From: Acholeplasmataceae bacterium
GTDB taxonomy: Bacteria; Bacillota_I; Bacilli_A; Acholeplasmatales; Acholeplasmataceae
Direction of reading: 5' to 3'
Length of the DNA: 23,863 bases
NCBI GenBank assembly: GCA_030656435.1
Contig: JAUSOA010000253.1
Coordinates: forward strand, 1 to 23,863
Below are positions 1 to 8,573 of the stretch, piece after piece. Under the pieces are notes generated by a model. It saw only the letters and a list, made by a program, of their open reading frames with translations. It ran no database searches and was not told the origin of the DNA. The position numbers and the translations under genes are program-made. How positions within the stretch are numbered: position 1 is the stretch's first letter; each line of letters starts with the position of its first letter.

Positions 1-31
1 ATCTCCATGCATAAAGCTCACCATAATTTTT

Positions 32-1051
32 TTAAACGACAGCATGTTCATAGCCTACTCCAAGTTGCTTGACATTTGTCTTTGCACCTTCTGGAATAAA
101 ATCTCCATGTAAGCTGAAGCTAGTTGCTCCCCAAACATATAGATTACCGTTTGAATCTACTGCAAAAGCATTGTAGATAGTTAATCCAATTTGAGTAACT
201 TCAACAGTACCATCTTGTAATTCTGGTGGTAATGTGAGTACCGCATCAGATGCAATACCAATGAAACGGATGGTTCCATCCTCAAGGAGTACTAAAGCGT
301 TATTGAAGTTTGATACAACGTCTACCGCTTTAATAGGTATAGTTTTTGCTTCATCTTCATAAAACATATATGGTGAACGATTCATTACGTCACCTACGTT
401 ATTTGCTCCAACGCCCCAAATATAAACTGCGCCGGATTCTGTTATTGCGATTGTACGTTCAATTCCACCTTTGACAAAAACAATTTTATCACTTGCGAAA
501 TTTGAAACAAATCGTTCATGAATTTGTGCTTGAAATTGATGATTATAGCCCCATAGGTAAACTACACCTTGGTCATCTACTGCTATTAAATGCTGTGAAC
601 CAGCAGATACATCAACGATGTTCTTTGTTTTTATTATTTCTGGAACATCTAAAATACCACGGTATTTTGCACCCCATACAAAAATGTTGCCATCTGCTGA
701 TAAACCAATGGAATTTGCATTACCGGATTCTATTTCTACGATACCTTCTTTTATTAATTGTTTTGGTACATTTAAGTATTGATAATTAGGAGGAAGATTA
801 CGATGAAATGTATTTGTATAATAAAGATTTAGTGGAACAAAAAGTGATAATCCAAATGAAAATAGGAAAATAGCAATAAATCCTATAATACCAATGACTG
901 CCAGTTTGTTTTTAATAAATCTTCTTGCGATGACTTTCCCTGGAGAAAGTAATGCTTCTTCTTTATATACGTCAATTGGTCCTCTATTCGGAAGGAATAA
1001 TCTTTTGAATAAATCAACGATTGACTTTAGTATTCTTTTAAGTGTTGTCAT
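32..1051 (-). CDS. OppC-like ABC permease N-terminus with inserted RCC1-type repeats; probably truncated by an in-frame stop
   Basis: Residues about 30-75 read as the N-terminal segment of OppC/DppC permeases: a Ser-Pro-Gly-Lys-x-x-x-x-Arg-Arg-Phe motif, a basic stretch ending NKLAVIG, then one membrane helix. From about residue 100 to the end the protein is instead a series of RCC1-like repeats, each with a Gly-x-x-Tyr-x-Trp-Gly type motif (near residues 125, 162, 209 and 303, with a degenerate copy near 258), so this part should be an outside-facing beta-propeller or part of one. The usual permease core would be expected further downstream, off the window. The frame stops at a TAA at 32-34, but the same frame beyond it continues the RCC1 repeat (KNYGELYAW). 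The start follows AGGAT and lies 11 nt after the oppB stop, so it is the third gene of the opp operon. The OppC assignment rests on the N-terminus and context; the insert's role is unknown. Confidence 0.75.
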   Translation of the reverse strand: MTTLKRILKSIVDLFKRLFLPNRGPIDVYKEEALLSPGKVIARRFIKNKLAVIGIIGFIAIFLFSFGLSLFVPLNLYYTNTFHRNLPPNYQYLNVPKQLIKEGIVEIESGNANSIGLSADGNIFVWGAKYRGILDVPEIIKTKNIVDVSAGSQHLIAVDDQGVVYLWGYNHQFQAQIHERFVSNFASDKIVFVKGGIERTIAITESGAVYIWGVGANNVGDVMNRSPYMFYEDEAKTIPIKAVDVVSNFNNALVLLEDGTIRFIGIASDAVLTLPPELQDGTVEVTQIGLTIYNAFAVDSNGNLYVWGATSFSLHGDFIPEGAKTNVKQLGVGYEHAVV

Positions 1052-1062
1052 GATTTATCCTC

Positions 1063-2037
1063 CTATTCCAATTTGACGCGTGGATCAACAAGTGCATAGC
1101 TAACATCCATAACGATATTTGCAACAAGTGCTAAGACAGCGTAAAACATATTAAGTACAAGAACTAAATTATAGTCATTCACACGTAGTGATCGAATCAA
1201 TACAGTTCCGATTCCATTCCATACGAAAATCTGCTCTGTAATGGCTGACCCACCGAACAATCCTACGATGGAAAAAGATAGAATTGTAACAACTGGTATT
1301 AATGCATTACGGAAAGCATGTGAGTAAATAACGACTTTTTCTCTCAAGCCCTTAGAACGTGCTGTACGAATATAATCTTTGCTTAAAGCTTCCAGCATTG
1401 ATCCACGAACATAACGAATCGTACCAGCGAGTGCACCAAGAGTAAGGGTGGCAACCGGTAAGACTAAATGTTGTAGAAACTTTCCATAATACGCTGGACT
1501 TCCTGGATTTTCATAAGGCATTCCGCCTGATGGTAACCAACCGAGGTTAAGAGCGAATATGAAAATTAATGTTAATCCAATGAAAAATGTAGGCATAGAA
1601 ATACCAACTAGTGAGAAGATTTGCCATCCACGATCGTGGAATGAATCCTTCTTGACTGCTGATTTAATACCCACTGGAATCGAGATTAAAAAGGCTAAGG
1701 AAATAGAGAATACATTAATAATAATACTGTTGCGCAGTGGTTCTTTTAAAACCTCTCTGACCGCTAGTTGATAATTGGAGGAATATCCATAATCTCCTAC
1801 AATCATATTTCTCATCCAAATTAAATATTGAATAGGAATTGGTTTATCTAAGCCTAATTTGATTAATGCTGCATCATATAGCTGCTGATAAATGACTGGG
1901 TCTTGTATCGATCCTGGTGGTATCATATAACGAACAGGATCACCTGGCATCAGTTTCATTATCGTAAATAGCATAATTGAAATGATGATTACGACTGGCA
2001 ATAGAGAAAGCAGTCTTCTTAGTAAAAACTTGAGCAT
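1063..2037 (-). CDS. oppB: Oligopeptide/dipeptide ABC transporter permease, OppB/DppB family
   Basis: This 324-residue integral membrane protein is one of the two permeases of a peptide-class importer. It begins with a hydrophobic helix (about residues 8-28) followed by MKLMPGDPVR, the signature N-terminus of DppB/OppB proteins. The inner-membrane transport domain follows, with the EAA-type loop around residues 215-245 (ALSKDYIRTARSKGLREK), which contacts the ATPase, and the conserved C-terminal ending VDPRVKLE. Length is normal for the family. An AGGAGG site lies just before the ATG. It sits between oppA and the oppC-like gene on the same strand, so it is the middle gene of the operon. The substrate may be peptides, nickel or another small molecule; the family cannot be split further by eye. 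Confidence 0.93.
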   Translation of the reverse strand: MLKFLLRRLLSLLPVVIIISIMLFTIMKLMPGDPVRYMIPPGSIQDPVIYQQLYDAALIKLGLDKPIPIQYLIWMRNMIVGDYGYSSNYQLAVREVLKEPLRNSIIINVFSISLAFLISIPVGIKSAVKKDSFHDRGWQIFSLVGISMPTFFIGLTLIFIFALNLGWLPSGGMPYENPGSPAYYGKFLQHLVLPVATLTLGALAGTIRYVRGSMLEALSKDYIRTARSKGLREKVVIYSHAFRNALIPVVTILSFSIVGLFGGSAITEQIFVWNGIGTVLIRSLRVNDYNLVLVLNMFYAVLALVANIVMDVSYALVDPRVKLE

Positions 2038-2059
2038 GTTGCCTCCTTTTCCGAAAAGT

Positions 2060-2088
2060 AAGGAGAGCGTATAAAACCTACTCTCCTC
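2060..2088 (-). other. Intergenic stem-loop between oppA and oppB
   Basis: A perfect 7-bp stem (AGGAGAG/CTCTCCT) with a 13-nt loop lies in the 92-nt gap between oppA and oppB. No clean T-tract follows, so it is more likely an mRNA-stabilising or partial-termination element that keeps binding-protein output above permease output than a full terminator. The function is inferred. Confidence 0.6.
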
Positions 2089-2129
2089 ATTTTCAAGTTC
2101 TAATTAAATTTTTTGTGTAATCTTAGGTA

Positions 2130-4034
2130 TTATCCTTCGAAATACATGTCATTGATTTGAGCTGTCCAGTTCCAGAATGGAGTAGTTTCAACACCCTTTA
2201 GCTTAGCATCAAATACATCATAATATTGGTTAGAATATAGTGGGACGTTTGGAATTAACTTGTTCCAACGAAGTTGATATTCTCTCCATAAAGCTAGATA
2301 AGCAGTTGTATTTCCTGGTTCAACAGTACGTAAAGCAGTTGTTAACTCATCAAGAGTTCTTTCAGCACCAACAAGTGGAGCAGCTGGGCTAAGAGGAGTA
2401 TCTTTTAATTGGTGAGCATTTTGCCATGTTCCAAGGAAATCAGAATGCCATGAATAGTATGGGTCATAAGCTACTGAGAAGTTAGTTGCTAAGTTGAAGA
2501 TATGATATTTCTTTTCAGCAAGTGTTAACTCATATGAATAGTAGTAATGATCAAGTAAAGTAGCGAAGTCACCGATAGTGATATCATACTTAATACCAGC
2601 AAGTTGCATATTAATTTCATACTTAGCTTGAAGTGAAGTTGTAACTTCATTATTTTCAGTACCGAAATGTCTAATTACTAGTTGTTCACCAGCTGCATTG
2701 TGACGGAAGTAATTGCTTCCAGCAGTTGCTAAAGCTGGGTTAAATGGAGTTGTTCCATTTGCTTCAAACTTATAATCTGATTGATCAAGAGCCGCGTTTG
2801 CTTGAGTGATTGAGAATGCATACTTGTTAATGTTAGCATCGACCCAATCTTCTGATTGTACATACATCCATTGTGCAAGACCGTATTCTGAGTATGTGAT
2901 TGAACCATATCCATCAAGAACGACGTCTGTTACATATTGACGATCAGTTAAGTAAGCAATTGCTTGACGCACTTTATAATCCATAGTTGGACCAAAATGA
3001 GCTTGCATAGCTACTAAACCATAACCATTACGTGAGTAGTATTGAGTAGCTGTAGATGCAGCAGCCTGAGCAGCTTGAATCTTAGAACCTTCAATAACGC
3101 CAGTAACTAGATCGATTTCGCCAGAGATAACTAGGTCAACGTCTAATGTTTGGTTAACACGCTTGATAATAATGTTTTGAATAGTTGGAGTCTTGCCAGC
3201 ATAGTTACCCTTAAAGTTGTCATTCTTAACTAATGTAACAACTTGGTTAACGAAGCTTACAAACTTGTAAGGTCCAGAAGTAACAACTGGAGCATAACGA
3301 TATCCACCAATTTTAGCAACGTCAGCTAATAATGCGAAGTTACCAGCACCAACTTTAGCGCCGTCAGCGTTAGAGTCAATAGTAGCACCAGCAGGAGCTA
3401 ATACGTGCATTGGCATTGGACCGAATGATGCGTATAGAGTTTCATAGAAGTAAGGAAGCTTAGTACCTGAGATTGTAACTGAGAAGCTATAATCGCCAAG
3501 AAGTTTAACGCCCTTAAATCTTACATCTGCTGAAGTTGTTCCAGCACGATAGTCTGCATAACCAACTAATGAGTCACCAGCTGTAGATGAAGCACCAGCA
3601 GATACCCATTCTTTTGAAGCTGACATTAGAATTGCAAATACGTAGTCGCTAGCCTTAATTGGCTTATCATCAGACCATAGTAGATCTTCATGAAGTACGA
3701 ACGTATATGTCTTGTCTTGAACAGTTACTGCATTTTCTCCTGTACCGACAACTCTATCAGCTACTGATGTAGCAACTGTCTTAACGACCGTTTCGTTCAA
3801 AACGATTTCGCCAAGTGGAGTTGTAGCGTAAGTACCATAACTAAATATAAGGTCTCTTACCCAGACATCATACGCACTGTTACCAAAACCAGACATGAAG
3901 TTACCACTAATTTCTGGTGAACCAACAACTAGTGTTTGTTCTTCAGCAGGCTTAGCATCACCGCAGGCAACAAGGACAAGAACTGTGACAAGAGCAATAA
4001 CTAATGTTAATGCACTTTTTACAAATTTTTTCAT
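2130..4034 (-). CDS. oppA: Peptide ABC transporter substrate-binding lipoprotein, family 5
   Basis: This 634-residue extracytoplasmic solute-binding protein supplies substrate to the OppB/OppC permeases. The N-terminus is a lipoprotein signal: Lys-Lys, a long hydrophobic run, then the lipobox LVAC with the modified cysteine at residue 24. Family-5 features follow: ISGNFMSGFG near the mature N-terminus, the ETVVKTV and YTFVLHEDLLWSDDKPIKASDYVFA block (around residues 100-135), GPYKFVSF near 265, and VRQAIAYLTDRQYV near 360. The start has AGGAGG 6 nt upstream and a consensus promoter about 60 nt further up. Family members are usually 530-600 residues, so it is slightly long. The substrate cannot be read from the sequence; oligopeptide is the default. 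Confidence 0.92.
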   Translation of the reverse strand: MKKFVKSALTLVIALVTVLVLVACGDAKPAEEQTLVVGSPEISGNFMSGFGNSAYDVWVRDLIFSYGTYATTPLGEIVLNETVVKTVATSVADRVVGTGENAVTVQDKTYTFVLHEDLLWSDDKPIKASDYVFAILMSASKEWVSAGASSTAGDSLVGYADYRAGTTSADVRFKGVKLLGDYSFSVTISGTKLPYFYETLYASFGPMPMHVLAPAGATIDSNADGAKVGAGNFALLADVAKIGGYRYAPVVTSGPYKFVSFVNQVVTLVKNDNFKGNYAGKTPTIQNIIIKRVNQTLDVDLVISGEIDLVTGVIEGSKIQAAQAAASTATQYYSRNGYGLVAMQAHFGPTMDYKVRQAIAYLTDRQYVTDVVLDGYGSITYSEYGLAQWMYVQSEDWVDANINKYAFSITQANAALDQSDYKFEANGTTPFNPALATAGSNYFRHNAAGEQLVIRHFGTENNEVTTSLQAKYEINMQLAGIKYDITIGDFATLLDHYYYSYELTLAEKKYHIFNLATNFSVAYDPYYSWHSDFLGTWQNAHQLKDTPLSPAAPLVGAERTLDELTTALRTVEPGNTTAYLALWREYQLRWNKLIPNVPLYSNQYYDVFDAKLKGVETTPFWNWTAQINDMYFEG

Positions 4035-4092
4035 TCAGTTTCCTCCTAAAATTTCTCTTTCTTCTTACACTTCTTGTTTGAGTGTTTCCTTA

Positions 4093-4121
4093 ATTATATA
4101 TTTAAGCCCTATTCTTGTCAA
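4093..4121 (-). promoter_or_regulatory. Sigma-A promoter of the opp operon
   Basis: A perfect -35 TTGACA (4116-4121), a 17-nt spacer and a perfect -10 TATAAT (4093-4098) face oppA. Transcription should begin near 4086, giving a leader of about 50 nt that carries the AGGAGG site. Confidence 0.88.
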
Positions 4122-4135
4122 TACTTTTTTTTATT

Positions 4136-4149
4136 TGTAAACGTTTACA
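4136..4149. promoter_or_regulatory. cre-like operator (CcpA/LacI-family palindrome)
   Basis: The 14-bp perfect palindrome TGTAAACGTTTACA fits the catabolite-responsive element consensus TGWAARCGYTWWCA. It lies just upstream of the oppA -35 box, centred near -56 relative to the predicted start. In Bacillus, CcpA activates rather than represses from this position. Which regulator binds here is inferred. Confidence 0.7.
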
Positions 4150-4307
4150 GAAAGAAACGCATCGATTTTCATCTTTTATATTTAATATAAAGGTTTACGA
4201 TTTTCATAAAAATATGGCTTATAGTGGCATATTTGACCCTTTATTCGTATTTTTTATAAATTGAGAATACAATATATCCAAAATCAGTTCAATGTCGTTT
4301 TCATAAA
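4150..4307. other. AT-rich spacer between the opp regulatory region and the nifJ terminator
   Basis: No credible gene or RNA is visible. The 335-nt gap between oppA and nifJ is accounted for by the oppA leader, promoter and cre-like site on one side and the nifJ terminator on the other; the remainder is unstructured AT-rich DNA. Confidence 0.5.
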
Positions 4308-4340
4308 ATTTAAAAAGAAAAAAGGCGCTAACGCCTTTTC
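4308..4340 (-). terminator. Rho-independent terminator of nifJ
   Basis: A GGCG/CGCC stem with a TTAG loop, extended by flanking A-T pairs (AAAAGGCG...CGCCTTTT), is followed on the minus strand by TTTTTTCTTTTT. It lies 30 nt after the nifJ stop. The symmetrical A- and T-runs mean it could also work in the other direction. Confidence 0.88.
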
Positions 4341-4369
4341 TTTATTCTTTTTTACATCTTATTTACTTT

Positions 4370-7300
4370 TTATACTTCGACTGTGTAATCCATGGCTGCA
4401 TATCTCTTATACATTGTCCATCTTCTCTTTGCATCGAAAAGGTTCTTATCAAGTAGTTCTTGAGCATGATCAGGATTGATTTGAGCTAACTGTGAATATC
4501 TAGATTCAGAAAGAAGGTAATCATGATACTTATCCCAAACTGGTTGCTTAGAATCAATAATGAAAGGATTCTTTCCTTCTTGTTCTCTTCTTGGGTCAAA
4601 TCTAAATGTTGGCCAGTAGCCACACTCTGTAGCTAGCTTAGCTTGAGCAAATGTATTGGTCAAACCACCCTTGATACCGTGTTCGATACAAGGTGCATAC
4701 GCGATAATTATAGAAGGACCTTCGAAGCTTTCTGCTTCCTTAAATGCTCTTAGCACTTGAGCAGGAGATGCACCGTGTGAGATTTGAGCAACGTAAACGT
4801 GACCATAACTCATTGCGATTGCAGCTAAGTCTTTCTTCTTCGTTCCTTTACCTGCAGCAGTAAACTTCGCAATTGATCCAGTAGGAGCAGATTTAGAAGA
4901 TTGTCCACCAGTGTTTGAATAAACTTCTGTGTCAAGAACTAAAATGTTAACATCTTCGTTATTAGCTATGACATGATCGATACCACCGTATCCAATGTCA
5001 TAAGCCCAACCATCTCCACCCATGATCCACTGTGAAATCTTCACAAAGTAATCCTTGAGGCTTAACAGTTCTTTTGCATAAGGAGCATTAATCTTTTCAA
5101 GCATAGGGACCATTTCTGATTTAAGCTTTCTAGTTTCTAATGCACTCTTTCTATTGGTAATCCATAGTTCAGCTAATGCTTTAAGTTCTGCTGGCATTTC
5201 TGGCATATGGTTGACGAGTAACGTTTGAACTCTATCTCTCATGGTTTCATAAGCAATTCTCATACCGAAACCGAATTCTGCGTTATCTTCAAATAGTGAG
5301 TTAGCCCAAGCTGGACCATATCCTTCAGGGTTTGTAGTATATGGAGTAGCTGGGAAAGATGCACCATAAATAGATGTACAACCAGTTGCGTTCGCAAATA
5401 CCATATGATCCCCATAAAGCTGTGTTAATGCCTTGATATAAGGAGTTTCTCCACAACCTGAACATGCACCTGAGAATTCAAATAAAGGCTGGTTAAAGCT
5501 TAAATTCTTAGGATTGTCAACACCTAAATCTTTATAGGTTACTTCGTTAAAGAAGTAATTTGCTGTCTGTTGTGCGCCTTTAGCAAGTTCATCTCCGATT
5601 GGTACCATAGCAAGTGATTTCGTAGGTGTAGGACATACCTGGACACAGATTCCACATTCTGTACAATCTAGTGTAGATATTTGAATGGTAAACTTAAGAC
5701 CTTCCATACCCTTACCCTTAGCATCTAACATTTTTGCACCTTCAGGAGCGTTAGCAACTTCAGTACCATCAGCTAAGAATGCACGGATAACAGCATGTGG
5801 ACATGCGAATACGCATTGGTTACATTGAATACAGTTTTCAGATCTCCACTCTGGAACAAAGTTAGCAATACCACGCTTTTCATAAGCAGTTGTACCGTTT
5901 TCCATATGTCCATCCTCGTAGCCAAGGAATGTAGATACAGGAAGAGAATCTCCTTCAATCGCGTTGACGATATCAGCAATTTTTCTAACAAAGTCTGGAC
6001 AATCTGATGTTTCAGCTGGAACTTCATCGACTAATAATGCCCAATCTGTTGGCACTTTAATTTCTACTAAATTTTTATAACCAGCATCGATTGCAGCATT
6101 GTTTAATTCAACAATTGCTTCACCCTTACGGCCATAAGTCTTTTCAGCATATTCCTTCATGTATTTATTCGCATCATCAGCATTCATGAGTTGATCATTT
6201 AACTTAAAGAATGCAGATTGCATAATTGTGTTAATTCTTCTACCTAAGCCTATTTCATAAGCTAAGTCAACCGCATTGATAACATAAAACTTAACCTTCT
6301 TTTGCGCAAGCTGACGCTTAACTTTATTAGGAAGTAAAGTTGCAATATTTTCTGGGCTTGTTGTTGTATTTAATAGGAATGTTCCACCTTCTCTAATTCC
6401 CTTTAACATATCGTATTTTGTAAGATATGTATCAACTGAACAGGAGACGAAATGTGGATAGTTAACTAAATAAGTTGAGCGAATAGGTTTCTTTGAGAAA
6501 CGTAAATGCATACGTGTAACACCACCAGCTTTTTTAGAGTCATAAGACGCATAAGCCTGTGAGTATAATGTTGTATGGTCCCCAACGATTTTAGTGATAT
6601 TCTTACATGCACCTACGGTACCATCTGAACCAAGTCCAAAGAATAATAATTCAGTTGAATCCTTATCGCTAATTTCTCTTGTGGTGTCAATTGGTAATGA
6701 TGTATGTGTAACATCGTCAATAATTCCCACTGTGAAATGATTTTTTTGTGGACCGGCCATGTTTTCGTATACAGAAAGAACAAGGGCTGGAGTCGTATCC
6801 TTTGAGGATAATCCATAACGACCACCTAAAATGAGTGGTTGATGTTTTTTACCATAATAAATCGATTGAACATCTAAGAATAATGGGTCTCCTGTAGCAC
6901 CAGCTTCTAAAGTTCTGTCAAGTACTGTTATTCTTTCAACAGTCTCAGGCATAGCCTTTAAGAAATATTCTGCACTAAATGGACGATATAAATGAACAGA
7001 TAATAAACCGACCTTTTTACCTTCAGACATTAAATAATCGACAGTTTGTTGAGCAGTTTCAATCACTGAACCCATCGCAATGACTACATCAGTTGCTTTT
7101 GGATCACCATAATAAACAAATGGTGCATAGTTTCTACCAGTAACCTTAGAAATTTCTTGCATGTAATCATTAACGATACCTGGAATCACATCGTAATGTG
7201 ATGCTTGTAATACTTTAGTTTGGAAGTAAACATCCTCACCTTGTGCAGTACCACGTGATACTGGGTGTTCTGGGTTTAACCCCTTGGATCTAAACTTAGC

Positions 7301-7906
7301 AACTGCTTCTTTATCGAGAAGCTTGTCAAATAGTTGATAATCAAGCACTTCAATCGATTGAACTTCGTGCGAAGTTCTAAAACCATCGAAAAAGTGAACG
7401 AATGGAATACTTGATTTGATTGCTGCTAAATGCGCAATACCACCTAAGTCCATTGCTGATTGTACGGAAGTTGATGCAAGCATTGCCCAACCTGTTTGAC
7501 GAGCAGCCATAACGTCTTGATGGTCACCAAAAATTGATAAAGCCTGAGCAGCAATACTTCTTGCAGCTACATGCATTACACCTGGAAATAACTGACCAGC
7601 AATCTTATACATGTTAGGAATCTTTAATAGTAATCCCTGAGAAGCTGTAAATGTAGTGGTTAACGCACCCATTTGCAAGGAACCATGAACTGTTCCTGCT
7701 GCACCTGCTTCACTTTGCATTTCAATAACTTTGACAGGCATACCGAATAAATTCTTTTTGCCTTCTGAAGCCCAAAGGTCAACATATTGCGCCATTGGTG
7801 TTGATGGTGTAATCGGATAAATTCCGGCTACTTCAGTAAACGCGTAAGCACAGTATGCTGCCGCTTCATTACCATCCATTGATAAAATCGTCTTTTTTGC
7901 TACCAT
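4370..7906 (-). CDS. nifJ: Pyruvate:ferredoxin (flavodoxin) oxidoreductase, single-chain form
   Basis: This 1178-residue cytoplasmic enzyme oxidatively decarboxylates pyruvate with CoA to acetyl-CoA and CO2 while reducing ferredoxin or flavodoxin. All domains of the homodimeric type are present in order. The N-terminal pyruvate-binding domain contains GNEAAAYCAYAFTEVAGIYPITPSTP-type sequence (residues 12-37). The gamma-like and linker domains lie in the middle. A 2[4Fe-4S] insert has CIQCNQCVFACP near 690 and CTECGICVQVCPTP near 747. The C-terminal TPP domain has CSGCGE near 812 and GDGWAYDIGYGG near 960, plus the late conserved Cys region near 1075. Length is typical. An AGGAGGG site precedes the ATG. 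It is transcribed alone, with its own terminator and a long upstream region. It implies anaerobic pyruvate metabolism. Confidence 0.97.
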   Translation of the reverse strand: MVAKKTILSMDGNEAAAYCAYAFTEVAGIYPITPSTPMAQYVDLWASEGKKNLFGMPVKVIEMQSEAGAAGTVHGSLQMGALTTTFTASQGLLLKIPNMYKIAGQLFPGVMHVAARSIAAQALSIFGDHQDVMAARQTGWAMLASTSVQSAMDLGGIAHLAAIKSSIPFVHFFDGFRTSHEVQSIEVLDYQLFDKLLDKEAVAKFRSKGLNPEHPVSRGTAQGEDVYFQTKVLQASHYDVIPGIVNDYMQEISKVTGRNYAPFVYYGDPKATDVVIAMGSVIETAQQTVDYLMSEGKKVGLLSVHLYRPFSAEYFLKAMPETVERITVLDRTLEAGATGDPLFLDVQSIYYGKKHQPLILGGRYGLSSKDTTPALVLSVYENMAGPQKNHFTVGIIDDVTHTSLPIDTTREISDKDSTELLFFGLGSDGTVGACKNITKIVGDHTTLYSQAYASYDSKKAGGVTRMHLRFSKKPIRSTYLVNYPHFVSCSVDTYLTKYDMLKGIREGGTFLLNTTTSPENIATLLPNKVKRQLAQKKVKFYVINAVDLAYEIGLGRRINTIMQSAFFKLNDQLMNADDANKYMKEYAEKTYGRKGEAIVELNNAAIDAGYKNLVEIKVPTDWALLVDEVPAETSDCPDFVRKIADIVNAIEGDSLPVSTFLGYEDGHMENGTTAYEKRGIANFVPEWRSENCIQCNQCVFACPHAVIRAFLADGTEVANAPEGAKMLDAKGKGMEGLKFTIQISTLDCTECGICVQVCPTPTKSLAMVPIGDELAKGAQQTANYFFNEVTYKDLGVDNPKNLSFNQPLFEFSGACSGCGETPYIKALTQLYGDHMVFANATGCTSIYGASFPATPYTTNPEGYGPAWANSLFEDNAEFGFGMRIAYETMRDRVQTLLVNHMPEMPAELKALAELWITNRKSALETRKLKSEMVPMLEKINAPYAKELLSLKDYFVKISQWIMGGDGWAYDIGYGGIDHVIANNEDVNILVLDTEVYSNTGGQSSKSAPTGSIAKFTAAGKGTKKKDLAAIAMSYGHVYVAQISHGASPAQVLRAFKEAESFEGPSIIIAYAPCIEHGIKGGLTNTFAQAKLATECGYWPTFRFDPRREQEGKNPFIIDSKQPVWDKYHDYLLSESRYSQLAQINPDHAQELLDKNLFDAKRRWTMYKRYAAMDYTVEV

Positions 7907-8144
7907 AATACTCCCTCCTGAAACTCATATCTTTTATTTTTTGATCATTTCGTAAATACTACTCATAAATAAAACATGTTTTAAAACAATTCGCTAAATC
8001 AAAGTCATAGATGATTCGACTTAATACATATATTCTTCACATGATTATTCATCATCAACATCTCATTTGCAAGAACTTTTCTGCTAATTTGTTAAAAATA
8101 AACATAATCAACATAAAAAAACAAACGTTATGCTCAACATTAGT

Positions 8145-8150
8145 ATTATA
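8145..8150 (-). promoter_or_regulatory. Candidate nifJ -10 element
   Basis: A perfect TATAAT faces nifJ, but the hexamer 17 nt upstream (TGTATT) is a poor -35 box, while a perfect TTGACA sits too close (7-nt gap). If used, transcription starts near 8138, leaving a leader of about 230 nt, and probably needs an activator. It could be a chance match in AT-rich DNA. Confidence 0.4.
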
Positions 8151-8191
8151 CTCTAATTGTCAATAAAAATACACCCTAAAATGTCAAAACT

Positions 8192-8227
8192 GTATACAAT
8201 GTAAACTTTGTAAACAAGGTAAACAAA
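8192..8227. repeat. Four tandem 9-bp repeats, GTAAACNNN
   Basis: GTATACAAT, GTAAACTTT, GTAAACAAG and GTAAACAAA follow each other with an exact 9-bp period (hexamers begin at 8192, 8201, 8210 and 8219). The first three positions plus the final AC are invariant. Iterated half-sites spaced like this usually bind several protomers of a regulator. The array lies about 40 bp upstream of the candidate nifJ -10, around -54 to -89 of the predicted start, so a regulatory role for nifJ is the simplest reading. I do not recognise the binding protein. Confidence 0.6.
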
Positions 8228-8490
8228 ATTTCCCATAATCTTGTTTTTAATTCATTTACATTTTGCTTATCCTTGATTGAAAGCTAACTAAACCATAGGT
8301 AAATGAAAATGATATTGATTTGTATTTCATTTCTTTAGGTTTATATTTTACTCGTATTTTTGTTATTTACTAAATTTTGCTACTCATATCGAAAGGTTAG
8401 TGTATTACCTTCAATCACAAGATCAAACCAGAACTTTTTTTATTCCATATCCAATTTTTACCTACATCAACTCACATAATCCATTGTTAA

Positions 8491-8559
8491 AAATAAAAAA
8501 AGGCTCCCTCTAAAGATTAAGTATCCAATAAGATACCTCTTCTTTAATGATTGGAAGCC
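8491..8559 (-). terminator. Terminator after tRNA-Leu
   Basis: On the minus strand GGCTTCC (8553-8559) pairs with GGGAGCC (8502-8508), including one G-U pair, and a T-rich tract (TTTTTTTATTT) follows. The interior holds a second 5-bp helix (GTATC/GATAC, 8521-8536), making a long branched hairpin 15 nt after the encoded CCA. Confidence 0.78.
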
Positions 8560-8573
8560 AAATGAAATCAAAG

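Larger units (their letters stand above)
7907..8490. other. Long AT-rich intergenic region upstream of nifJ
   Basis: About 580 nt with no convincing gene. It holds a 12-bp palindrome AAAACATGTTTT (7971-7982), a possible nifJ -10 element TATAAT (8145-8150, minus strand), a TTGACA only 7 nt upstream of it (8158-8163), and a 9-bp tandem repeat array (8192-8227). The part from about 8230 to 8490 shows nothing I can assign. Confidence 0.6.

Noticed and set aside
8192..8227. A CRISPR array or replication origin
   Set aside because: The units are 9 bp with no spacers, and there are no DnaA boxes of the TTATCCACA type or replication genes nearby.
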